Source: JAIBBG01 sp040381475 (lineage in GTDB: Bacteria > Bacteroidota > Bacteroidia > Flavobacteriales_D > Sanyastnellaceae). Taken from it: DNA of 7,566 nucleotides. Both the position numbers and the translations under genes were made by a program. Positions 1 to 6,468 of the stretch are shown here, piece after piece. The stretch covers positions 1 through 7,566 of the forward strand of contig JBEIHH010000118.1 in the NCBI GenBank assembly GCA_040381475.1. Direction: 5' to 3'. Under the pieces are notes generated by a model, which worked only from the letters and a program-made list of their open reading frames with translations, ran no database searches and was not told the origin of the DNA. The number at the start of each line of letters is the position of its first letter. Within the stretch, counting starts at the first letter, position 1.

Positions 1-1
1 A

Positions 2-1069
2 CTACAGAATTACAGGAATGGTGCATTTGAGGACAGCATTATTACTGTACACAACTATACCATCAAAGAGTCCAATCAATGCCGCATTGATCGAAGTGAA
101 TATTACACACGTTCGATCAATCCAGAAGTTTGGATAAAATATAGGAAGATATTTTGGGAATACAATCAAGATGATCGTGTTTCACAGTATCGTATTTCGA
201 ACTACAATGCACAAGGTGGTAACTGGAGTGGTACTCGTTATTACTATACGTATCTGGATTCATTACTTTCGACAATTCAATATTCTATCCCACAGGAGGA
301 CTACGGATGCTCCGACAAGCAAACAGCTAGCTACACTTATGATGACCAAGGTCGGGTTATAAGAATCCAAAACTCCCGCATCTATTGCCATCCCGGTAAA
401 AATCTCCCGACAAATAAGACAGAATATTATTATGATAATGAAGGAAGAATATCTGTAGACAGCTTTTATAACTGGAGCGTTGGATTTGTTCTGAATAGAG
501 TCCAGACATATAGCTACAATAGCAACAGTCAATTAGATTCACTTCTATTAATTAATTCCTACACAGCGCCGCTGGGTAACACACTTTACACATTCGAATA
601 CCTCGATAATGGATTGCCTGAGAGCACTAGCACATACGCCTATGGCGAAGATTGGATTCCTTCACTTAGAGTGGAATATGAATACGATTCAACGCAAACA
701 AGAAGATTATTTACCTATCGGAAAAAATGGAATTCAGAAACCAATGAGTGGTCATTGTATGCAAGAGTAATATACGACGAGTTTTGCACTGATGAGGTCG
801 TTCCTGAAATTGCCACTGAACAACCCCTGTTCAGATTGTATCCTAATCCCGGCGAAGAAATTCGGTTACTTCCTTTGTCAGATATTCGCAATGTGAACAA
901 TATCATGGTACATGACATCCGGGGAGTTGTTGTGTATAGCGATCAATTCCAATGGCCACATATGGACCAAATCGCAGAAAGATCAAGAAGCATTCCTGCA
1001 GGATTTTATATAGTCACCATTTATTCAGAAGAATACTCTCAGCAAATCAGATGGCTGAAATCAGAATAA
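2..1069 (+). CDS. T9SS-secreted repeat protein, C-terminal part (5' truncated)
   Basis: The frame is open from nucleotide 2 to the TAA at 1067-1069, giving 355 residues. The start lies before the window, so the methionine at 614 is only internal. Residues from about nt 827 to the end form a typical type A T9SS sorting domain: LFRLYPNPGEE, then IMVHDIRGVVVYSD, then IPAGFYIVTIYSEE and a terminal QIRWLKSE. Upstream, about seven [YFW]xY[DNL]-type repeats start near nt 155, 245, 332, 425, 509, 593 and 677 (for example YTYDDQGRV, YYYDNEGRI). The spacing of 28-31 residues resembles YD/RHS-like beta-strand repeats. By family knowledge, such proteins cross the inner membrane by Sec and the outer membrane by T9SS, where the sorting domain is cleaved and the protein is often anchored. 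No catalytic domain is visible, so the specific role is unknown. The gene stands alone on the + strand and converges on the beta-barrel gene. Confidence 0.9.
   Translation, partial: LQNYRNGAFEDSIITVHNYTIKESNQCRIDRSEYYTRSINPEVWIKYRKIFWEYNQDDRVSQYRISNYNAQGGNWSGTRYYYTYLDSLLSTIQYSIPQEDYGCSDKQTASYTYDDQGRVIRIQNSRIYCHPGKNLPTNKTEYYYDNEGRISVDSFYNWSVGFVLNRVQTYSYNSNSQLDSLLLINSYTAPLGNTLYTFEYLDNGLPESTSTYAYGEDWIPSLRVEYEYDSTQTRRLFTYRKKWNSETNEWSLYARVIYDEFCTDEVVPEIATEQPLFRLYPNPGEEIRLLPLSDIRNVNNIMVHDIRGVVVYSDQFQWPHMDQIAERSRSIPAGFYIVTIYSEEYSQQIRWLKSE
827..1066 (+). other. T9SS type A C-terminal sorting domain
   Basis: This segment of about 80 codons at the end of the partial + strand gene carries the LYPNP motif that opens most Bacteroidota T9SS sorting domains. 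It is followed by a GVVVYSD strand, the IPAGFYIVTI strand and a basic QIRWLK end. The motif order matches the known Por secretion sorting domain, and this is the strongest marker of the host phylum in the window. Confidence 0.9.
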
Positions 1070-1117
1070 CAGAAAACAAGGAGCACAATTCAAAACTTCG
1101 CAGTCGCATTCAATGTG

Positions 1118-1135
1118 TTCAGCTCAATTGCTGAA
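1118..1135. terminator. Short hairpin between convergent genes (weak terminator candidate)
   Basis: TTCAGC at 1118-1123 and GCTGAA at 1130-1135 form a perfect 6-bp stem around a 6-nt loop. It lies in the gap between two convergent genes, and the TGA stop of the - strand gene sits in the loop. There is no clear T tract on either side, so terminator function rests on position only. Confidence 0.3.
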
Positions 1136-2383
1136 ATCAAATCTCGGATTCACCACATTGTTGTAAATCGAACCGAAGCGATAACTCAAGCCCAAATAGG
1201 TGTAGAAGTTATAATCAGTAAGTAATTCCTGTTGTTGCAGCAAGACTTCCGCATCGGTGGCACCTTGCTTGCGGATATTGACCTGATCGCGTACGACATT
1301 AAAACTCATGTATGAATTTACTGACAGGCCTTTAAAAATTCTGACATCGAAATTGATCCAGCTACCATAGCGGTATCTTGCAAAATCATTCAAAAAAGAA
1401 GAAGCAAATATTCCACCTGAGAAGCTGCCCCAATCCTGTGTAAAACTTGAACCAACATTGAGACCGTGTGTAGGCGCAACCAATGTTGTTTCATTAAAAA
1501 TGGTGGTGTCCTGGAAATCAAAATACTTTGCTCCGATGTTGTAACTGAATGTTACGAGTTTCGTTTGTGCCTCCTTATAAGGAAATACATCGTACTCAAT
1601 GGCCAATGAAGTATTCTGGTAGTAATCATAATTGCTGTAATCGGCAACCTCAACATTTACAAAACCACCGGCAGACCATCTCTCACTGATGGAATGCACA
1701 TACGACATGGCAGCATTCTGGCTTCTAAGTATGTAAACAGATTTCTCGCCGTCGTAATTAAAGCGTTGCTCCGAATAATTCGCACCAATCCGAATATCGA
1801 ATTTGTGCGTATCCTTAATTTGTGATGCCCTGATGTTTCCACTAAAATCGCCATTCTGAAATACCTTTTGGGCCTGAACATTCGCATTTCCATTGATTCT
1901 CATGACCCAGGCATTCCATTTGTCATCCTCAGGATTACTGCCAACGCCAATATCTTCATTGTCTTTGTTATTAGAACTGGCAATGTCCAGCGTTTCCAGG
2001 AGTCCGGTTCTTGAAGCATATCTGACCAAGCCAAGTTTTACCCTTTTCAGCATCATCTCCCGGGTTTCAGCGTCTGTATTGATAGCACTGGTTGCAAATT
2101 GGAGCGTATCATTCATTCCTGAGAACTGATTTTTTCCGGTGAAGAATAGTTTGAAATCTGAGCCTCCGCTTCCAGTAAGAATTGCGGCGACCCTCAAATC
2201 AATATCAGACACGAATTGATCCTGCACAAAATCAACCCAGGTAATTTGTGTTCTGAGATAGTCGTCATAACAGTATTCGCAGGTAACAAATACTTTGATC
2301 TCCTTGTTCTGAAATGAGTCTTGCGCAAACACCGCCATTGAGAGCAGCATGATCAATCCCGAAATGATAAGTTTCTTGGTCAT
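1124..2383 (-). CDS. Conserved outer-membrane beta-barrel protein of unknown function
   Basis: This is a 419-residue protein starting at the ATG at 2383. An in-frame TTG at 2404 would add seven residues before the signal peptide and is less likely. Residues 1-21 (MTKKLIISGLIMLLSMAVFAQ) form a signal peptide. Residues 28-135 are a soluble-looking domain with a CEYC pair (C35, C38) and a DYLRTQITWVDFV stretch. From about residue 155 (DKWNAWVMRINGNA) to the end there are alternating aromatic and polar strands typical of an outer-membrane barrel, closing with YLGLSYRFGSIYNNVVNPRF. From memory, the CxxC/RT start and the GSIYNNVVNPRF end resemble a family seen in Bacteroidota and related phyla without assigned function. 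The gene lies 121 nt downstream of the SxtJ-type gene on the same strand, so it could be read through from that cassette, but its own promoter is also possible. Confidence 0.82.
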   Translation of the reverse strand: MTKKLIISGLIMLLSMAVFAQDSFQNKEIKVFVTCEYCYDDYLRTQITWVDFVQDQFVSDIDLRVAAILTGSGGSDFKLFFTGKNQFSGMNDTLQFATSAINTDAETREMMLKRVKLGLVRYASRTGLLETLDIASSNNKDNEDIGVGSNPEDDKWNAWVMRINGNANVQAQKVFQNGDFSGNIRASQIKDTHKFDIRIGANYSEQRFNYDGEKSVYILRSQNAAMSYVHSISERWSAGGFVNVEVADYSNYDYYQNTSLAIEYDVFPYKEAQTKLVTFSYNIGAKYFDFQDTTIFNETTLVAPTHGLNVGSSFTQDWGSFSGGIFASSFLNDFARYRYGSWINFDVRIFKGLSVNSYMSFNVVRDQVNIRKQGATDAEVLLQQQELLTDYNFYTYLGLSYRFGSIYNNVVNPRFDFSN

Positions 2384-2401
2384 ATGGTTGGTTTCACGGT
2401 T

Positions 2402-2420
2402 CAATGATAAATGATCATTG
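2402..2420. promoter_or_regulatory. 7-bp perfect inverted repeat upstream of the beta-barrel gene
   Basis: CAATGAT (2402-2408) and ATCATTG (2414-2420) are exact complements around a 5-nt spacer, 18 nt upstream of the ATG of the - strand barrel gene. It could be a leader hairpin or an operator. There is no T tract, so it is not a convincing terminator for the upstream cassette. Confidence 0.3.
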
Positions 2421-2504
2421 GAGCCACTAGAATATGCTTAACACTAATTCTGATATTTTATTGAAATCTTCTTAACCAAATTCATTCAAGAAATGCAAGC
2501 AAGT

Positions 2505-2873
2505 TTACCAAGGTCTCTCAAAACTAGCTTTATCAAATACTTTGTCTGTTGTCTTGAACATTGAACTATAACTGTTCTTGAGTTTCAATGGGTCTTTCTC
2601 ACCGAACGCTCGCGATAACAAAGCAATCGGATAAAGGATGAGAAAGAATATAAGCGACATCAGAATATTCGGAATTATTTTTCCCAAAATGAACGCAAGC
2701 TTCATCCAAACCCATTCAATCTTCCGGGCAAGGTAGTTGGAAAATATGCCGGCTAAACCCACCACGACGAGTACTTTGAATGCCCACATCCATCCGGTAA
2801 ACCAAAATACCACCGCAAAACCGACTACGATGGTCAGTACAGTTTTTGAAGGATTGGATTCTATTCGTGTCAT
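2505..2873 (-). CDS. SxtJ-family membrane protein
   Basis: This is a 122-residue integral membrane protein. Hydrophobic segments lie at about residues 12-27, 29-46 and 57-88, and the last is long enough to cross the membrane once or twice. The polar C-terminal tail runs from GEKDPLKLKN to a final SFERPW. The size, the KDPL element after the last membrane segment and the terminal aromatic PW match the SxtJ family as I know it. That family is named after the small protein encoded beside the O-carbamoyltransferase SxtI in saxitoxin clusters, and its biochemical role is unknown. Here it is the last gene of the cassette, 9 nt after the DUF5989 gene, so the two are almost certainly co-transcribed. 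The context suggests a membrane partner for the carbamoyltransferase or its product. The family call is from motif memory and gene order. Confidence 0.85.
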   Translation of the reverse strand: MTRIESNPSKTVLTIVVGFAVVFWFTGWMWAFKVLVVVGLAGIFSNYLARKIEWVWMKLAFILGKIIPNILMSLIFFLILYPIALLSRAFGEKDPLKLKNSYSSMFKTTDKVFDKASFERPW

Positions 2874-2882
2874 AAATTCGGA

Positions 2883-3032
2883 TTAGAACAAAGAATAAAT
2901 AAACGGTGCAATGGCGCTACCTCCGCCAAATACGAGCAGTACGCCTATCAATAGCAATACGATAATGACCGGCATCAACCAGAATTTCTTGCGCTCTTTC
3001 ATGAAATTCCACATGTCCTTTAGAAAATCCAT
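2883..3032 (-). CDS. DUF5989 (SxtK-like) single-pass membrane peptide
   Basis: This 49-residue ORF begins with ATG at 3032 and ends with TAA at 2885-2883. The protein starts MDFLKDMWNFMKERKKFW, continues with one hydrophobic helix (about residues 19-36) and ends GGGSAIAPFIYSLF. The amphipathic basic start, the single TM helix, the glycine run and the APFIYSLF end are those of DUF5989, the small SxtK-like proteins encoded beside carbamoyltransferases. The positive charges before the helix predict the N-terminus in the cytoplasm. It sits 12 nt after the SGNH gene and 9 nt before the SxtJ-type gene, as expected of an operon member. Its function is unknown. Because of its size it is easily missed in automatic annotation. 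Confidence 0.88.
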   Translation of the reverse strand: MDFLKDMWNFMKERKKFWLMPVIIVLLLIGVLLVFGGGSAIAPFIYSLF

Positions 3033-3044
3033 ATTCCTGATGTT

Positions 3045-4265
3045 TTATTCTATTCTTTTGACAATCTCTTCCGCCAATATCTCGTTGGTTGCCGCATTGG
3101 GATGCGGATCTCCGCCGAGTGTTCTCTCCTCTGTGTACTCAATAAAGTCGGAAATATCAATATATTTTATGTTCTTCTGATCCAAACAGGACTTGAATTT
3201 TTCCATCTCCTGAGCAGTGTATTTTTTAAAAGAAGGGTAAATAACAACGTAAAAATTATGATTTCCGAATTTTTCTGCATACCTGATCTCTGATTCTTTG
3301 ATCATTTCGGCAACCATATCAATATGTGAATCATTCAACTTAAGCGGAAAATCAACCTCAAACTTCTTCAAAGTATTCCATTGATAAATGCTTTCATAAA
3401 CCTTGGAAGTGATATATCTGCCGTCCTTAAACATTCCATTTCGAACGAGCGATCCGTCTTTCATCTCATAATAAGGTGCGTTGTGAAGCCAGTCGCAATA
3501 CCTCGACATGGTGCCGATTGAACGATATATATGGTCCCAAAAGAATATATAAAACGCCGATCCATCTTTTTCCGGAACCTGCTTCGAAAAATCATGGTAA
3601 TCTAAACTCGCCAGCATATGATTTGTGCCATATCCTGAATAGCCAAAATTGTATGCGTTACAATCGTTTGATATTTTCTGAAAGTAATATGGAAGCGTCT
3701 GATTATCCTCCAAACCAAATCCATAAGCGATTGAACAACCGAAAAACAAACTGAACTTTTGTCGGGTTGAATCATGGTCGGGAGTGATTCGTTTACAGAA
3801 CTGATCAATGCTGCAATGAACATCGAAAACTGTATCCGATCCATGTAACAGTTGAGCATGGTAAACGCTATCGGCATATGGCACGGTGCCTATGTTTCTG
3901 GCTATGTGATCATCCGGGAGCACAGGAATACTGAAGTCCTTTTTAATTGCTGCGGGCATTCCAAGAAGGAAAAAGCAAGTGATCTCAAGCAGCATGATCA
4001 ATCCACTCAGAACTGTCAGGTTCAATAGTATTGTCCTTTTTGCTTTGACAAAAACCATAAAAAGGGCCGAAATGATGAGCAAAATGGCAGCATACGATAT
4101 CAGACGCAATGCGCCGGAAACTTCATATTCAGCAGTGCGGTATTTTATGCCATAGATGACCAGCAGGATGACCCCTGCACTGAAAATCAGAATCGCCGGG
4201 CGGTAGCGGGCCAGAATGCCTCTTTTTTCTTCCGCATCCTTAACTATGTCTTTGGCATCGTTCAT
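3045..4265 (-). CDS. Membrane-anchored SGNH/GDSL-like hydrolase or acyltransferase
   Basis: This is a 406-residue protein with a basic cytoplasmic start and three predicted TM helices (about 24-40, 53-73 and 80-102). The KAKR between helices 2 and 3 favours an inside loop, which puts the large C-terminal domain in the periplasm. That domain carries SGNH-like blocks. FFGCSIAYGFG has the candidate nucleophile S178 in a GCS variant of GDS. NFGYSGYGTNHM (206-217) supplies block II glycines. DPHPN (386-390) has the candidate pair D386 and H388. FFWDHIYR (241-248) sits where block III asparagine is expected and has no clear Asn. Family members cleave or transfer acyl esters, often on glycans. The gene starts 1 nt after the carbamoyltransferase stop, so translation is probably coupled. 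The substrate is unknown. The fold call is good, but activity is unproven. Confidence 0.8.
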   Translation of the reverse strand: MNDAKDIVKDAEEKRGILARYRPAILIFSAGVILLVIYGIKYRTAEYEVSGALRLISYAAILLIISALFMVFVKAKRTILLNLTVLSGLIMLLEITCFFLLGMPAAIKKDFSIPVLPDDHIARNIGTVPYADSVYHAQLLHGSDTVFDVHCSIDQFCKRITPDHDSTRQKFSLFFGCSIAYGFGLEDNQTLPYYFQKISNDCNAYNFGYSGYGTNHMLASLDYHDFSKQVPEKDGSAFYIFFWDHIYRSIGTMSRYCDWLHNAPYYEMKDGSLVRNGMFKDGRYITSKVYESIYQWNTLKKFEVDFPLKLNDSHIDMVAEMIKESEIRYAEKFGNHNFYVVIYPSFKKYTAQEMEKFKSCLDQKNIKYIDISDFIEYTEERTLGGDPHPNAATNEILAEEIVKRIE

Positions 4266-4266
4266 C

Positions 4267-6132
4267 CTAATCGCTGTTTAGTGCAATTTTCCATTTCTCT
4301 TTATTCTCCCAATCCGGTTGTTCAGTTTTGCAATAAACAAAGTCACCTATGACCAGATAATCCATTTCTGTGCTCATAAAACACCGATAAGCATCATGTG
4401 GTGTGCACACGATTGGTTCACCGCGCACATTGAAGCTCGTGTTGACAACCAAGGCATAAGAAGTCTGTTTTCTGAATGATTCAATCAGCTCCCAATATCT
4501 TTCATTGGTTTCGCGATGCACAGTCTGCACTCGTGCCGAATAATCAATATGCGTTACAGAAGGAATGTCACTTCTTTGAAAATAAAGTCGGTCCCACAAG
4601 TCGAGATTATAATAGCCATCAGGCGTCTTTTTCCTATGTTGTTCGCTCACCGGAGCAACAAGCAGCATATATGGCGAAGCACAATCCAGTTCAAAATACG
4701 CTGATGCTTTATCAGCCAGAACAGATGGTGCGAATGGTCTGAAACCTTCGCGGTATTTGATCTTCAGATTGAGTTTTTTCTGCATTTCCGGATTGCGTGC
4801 ATCTCCGATAATACTTCTGTTTCCCAAAGCTCTTGGACCAAACTCCATCCTTCCCTGAAACCACCCTACTACATTGCCTTCGGCCAATCTGGATGCAATA
4901 AAATCCGCCATTTCCGGAAAATGCTGATATAGCTTGAATGCCGCGTTCACTTTGGCGTTCATCTTCTGGATTTCCTTGTGCGCATATTCCGGTCCGAGGT
5001 AAGAACCGCTCATGCTGTCTTTTCCGGAAGCAACTGTCCTTGGTTCGTCAAAATACATAAAACTTGTAGCCAATGCTGCACCCAAAGCGCCACCTGCATC
5101 ACCGGCGGCCGGCTGGATATAGATCTCTTTGAAGATCCCCGATCGCAAGATCTTTCCGTTGGCTACACAATTGAGTGCCACTCCTCCTGCCATACACAAA
5201 TTTTCCGATCCCGTCAATGCAGCAGCCTCTTGCGCCATTTTAAGAACAATATCCTCAGTAACACGCTGAATGGCCAATGCCAAATTGCAATGGTGCTGCA
5301 TCAACTCATCTTCAGATTCGCGTTTCGGAAAACCAAATAATTGGGCCCATTTCTGATCAGGAACCATGCGCAAACCGACAGGATAACTGAAATTTTTCTG
5401 GTTTAACCAAACAGATCCATCAGCCTTTATATCGATCAGTTGTGTTTTGATTATTTCCTCAAATCGCGCTGTTTCAGGGCTTTCCGGATTACCATAAGGA
5501 GCCAGCCCCATCAGTTTGTACTCACCTGAGTTGACTTTGAATCCAAGAAAATATGTAAATGCACTATATAATAATCCCACGGAATGCGGGAATTCCAATT
5601 CCCTGATAATCTTCAGAGTGTTGCCATCTCCTATTCCTATTGACGCCGTAGACCACTCGCCCACTCCATCAATGGTAAGCACAGCAGCCTTCTGAAAAGG
5701 AGAAACAAAAAAAGCACTCGCTGCATGCGATAAGTGATGCTCTGTAAAAAGAAGTTTTATATGCTTCTTATCATATTCGCCTACTTCTTTTAGGCCTTCA
5801 TGAATCATTTTTTTGAGGAACAATTTTTCTTTGATCCAGATGGGCATTGCCATGAGAAATGATACCAGGCCTTTAGGTGCAAAAGAGTAATACGTCTGCA
5901 ACAATCTTTCGAATTTGAGCAGAGGCTTGTCATAAAACACAACGGCATCCAGGTCATTGATTTCGAGACCGGCTTCGTCAAGACAGTATTTGATAGCATT
6001 CACCGGGAAATCAGGCGTATGTTTTACGCGGGTAAAACGTTCTTCCTGTGCAGCCGCGATGATCTTTCCGCCAACAGTAAGCGCTGCGGCTGAATCATGA
6101 TAAAATGCCGATATTCCTAAAATTTTCTTCAT
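4267..6132 (-). CDS. Carbamoyltransferase, NodU/CmcH/SxtI family
   Basis: This is a 621-residue protein of normal length for the family. The N-terminal Kae1-like domain (about 1-355) contains GISAFYHDSAAAL, EERFTRVKH, and the metal-site pattern EHHLSHAASAFF with H132 and H136, followed by TIDGVGEW with D155. Further on are CMAGGVALNCVANG (313-326) and PAAGDAGGALGAAL (341-354). The C-terminal YrdC-like domain contains GWFQGRMEFGPRALGNRSI (423-441), FRPFAPSVL (464-472) and VVNTSFNVRGEPIVCTP (562-578). In characterised members such as TobZ, carbamoyl phosphate and ATP give carbamoyl-AMP, and the carbamoyl group is moved to an acceptor hydroxyl at a metal-containing site. No signal peptide is present, so it should be cytosolic. 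It is the first gene of a four-gene cassette with SGNH, DUF5989 and SxtJ proteins. The acceptor cannot be deduced, and a surface glycan or lipid is only a guess. Confidence 0.96.
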   Translation of the reverse strand: MKKILGISAFYHDSAAALTVGGKIIAAAQEERFTRVKHTPDFPVNAIKYCLDEAGLEINDLDAVVFYDKPLLKFERLLQTYYSFAPKGLVSFLMAMPIWIKEKLFLKKMIHEGLKEVGEYDKKHIKLLFTEHHLSHAASAFFVSPFQKAAVLTIDGVGEWSTASIGIGDGNTLKIIRELEFPHSVGLLYSAFTYFLGFKVNSGEYKLMGLAPYGNPESPETARFEEIIKTQLIDIKADGSVWLNQKNFSYPVGLRMVPDQKWAQLFGFPKRESEDELMQHHCNLALAIQRVTEDIVLKMAQEAAALTGSENLCMAGGVALNCVANGKILRSGIFKEIYIQPAAGDAGGALGAALATSFMYFDEPRTVASGKDSMSGSYLGPEYAHKEIQKMNAKVNAAFKLYQHFPEMADFIASRLAEGNVVGWFQGRMEFGPRALGNRSIIGDARNPEMQKKLNLKIKYREGFRPFAPSVLADKASAYFELDCASPYMLLVAPVSEQHRKKTPDGYYNLDLWDRLYFQRSDIPSVTHIDYSARVQTVHRETNERYWELIESFRKQTSYALVVNTSFNVRGEPIVCTPHDAYRCFMSTEMDYLVIGDFVYCKTEQPDWENKEKWKIALNSD

Positions 6133-6140
6133 AAATCAAA

Positions 6141-6159
6141 AAGCAGAGGGCGTCTGCTT
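6141..6159 (-). promoter_or_regulatory. 5'-leader hairpin before the carbamoyltransferase (possible attenuator or upstream terminator)
   Basis: AAGCAGA (6141-6147) and TCTGCTT (6153-6159) form a perfect 7-bp stem with a 5-nt loop. Read on the - strand, the stem is followed by TTTGATTT and then the ATG at 6132. It lies between the predicted -7 box and the start codon, so it would be in the leader RNA. The U-rich 3' flank resembles a short intrinsic terminator. It could end transcripts from the regulator genes upstream or attenuate the cassette. Confidence 0.45.
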
Positions 6160-6180
6160 CATCCCTGATAATTAGAATTT

Positions 6181-6438
6181 TCAAATATACGGACAGGGAT
6201 ATTCGCCAATCTTAACCCAAAATCTGCTTGATGAAGCGCGATAGTTCATTTCGTCGAAGACGAGGAAAATCAAAATTGCATAGTTTATACCCTCGGATAG
6301 CTCACTTCCATGCGCCGATTCTACTTTTTTTTTGAGTAGCAACTTCAGTTCGAGTGTCGCAAGCTCTACTTTCAAGTTGTTGACATATACAATTGCCTTC
6401 TCAACGGGATTGCGTTTTTTTCTGGATCGTTTGGCCAT
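6181..6438 (-). CDS. Small lysine-rich hypothetical protein (3' end uncertain)
   Basis: As read, the frame gives 85 residues from the ATG at 6438 to the TGA at 6183-6181. Residues 1-38 look like a real protein: a basic start (MAKRSRKKRN), then a heptad-like helix with many leucines ending in LLLKKK. The next 47 residues are compositionally different. They include a short hydrophobic patch (INYAILIFLVF) and a Cys/Pro end, and their last codons overlap a predicted promoter. The change happens at an A9 tract (T9 on the + strand, 6325-6333). One A fewer would give an immediate TAG stop after KKK, and one A more would give a stop after seven further residues. The gene follows the HTH gene by 30 nt and is likely co-transcribed with it. 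I do not recognise a family. The coding call is moderate and the C-terminal end is doubtful. Confidence 0.5.
   Translation of the reverse strand: MAKRSRKKRNPVEKAIVYVNNLKVELATLELKLLLKKKVESAHGSELSEGINYAILIFLVFDEMNYRASSSRFWVKIGEYPCPYI
6182..6209 (-). promoter_or_regulatory. Bacteroidota-type promoter for the carbamoyltransferase cassette
   Basis: On the - strand, TATATTTG (6189 down to 6182) fits the Bacteroidota -7 consensus TAnnTTTG exactly. A TTG at 6209-6207 lies 17 bp upstream as a -33 element, slightly shorter than the usual spacing. Transcription would begin near 6175, giving a leader of about 40 nt before the ATG at 6132. The box overlaps the last codons of the small upstream ORF. Confidence 0.55.
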
Positions 6439-6468
6439 CGTTTGCGTTTTCGGAATGGATTTATATTT

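Noticed and set aside
263..532. 89-residue - strand hydrophobic frame opposite the T9SS gene
   Set aside because: The hydrophobic run is the complement of asparagine/tyrosine-rich repeat codons. The + strand frame continues through to a clear sorting domain.
1893..2129. 78-residue + strand open frame inside the barrel gene
   Set aside because: It is antisense to a well-supported gene, has no recognisable features and no promoter-like site.
2384..2404. Seven-residue N-terminal extension of the barrel protein
   Set aside because: It would start at TTG and put a polar stretch before the signal peptide. The ATG at 2383 gives a normal signal peptide.
2477..2484. TGAATTTG on the - strand as a -7 box for the barrel gene
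   Set aside because: It has one mismatch to TAnnTTTG, and the nearest TTG is only 15 bp upstream. This is too weak to list as a promoter.
4476..5340. Several + strand open frames (62-120 codons) opposite the carbamoyltransferase
   Set aside because: They are shadows of a highly conserved coding sequence. Their composition is not protein-like and their starts have no support.
2505..6132. Saxitoxin or aminoglycoside biosynthesis cluster
   Set aside because: Only the carbamoyltransferase and its small partners are present. No polyketide, amidinotransferase or sugar-pathway gene is seen in the window.
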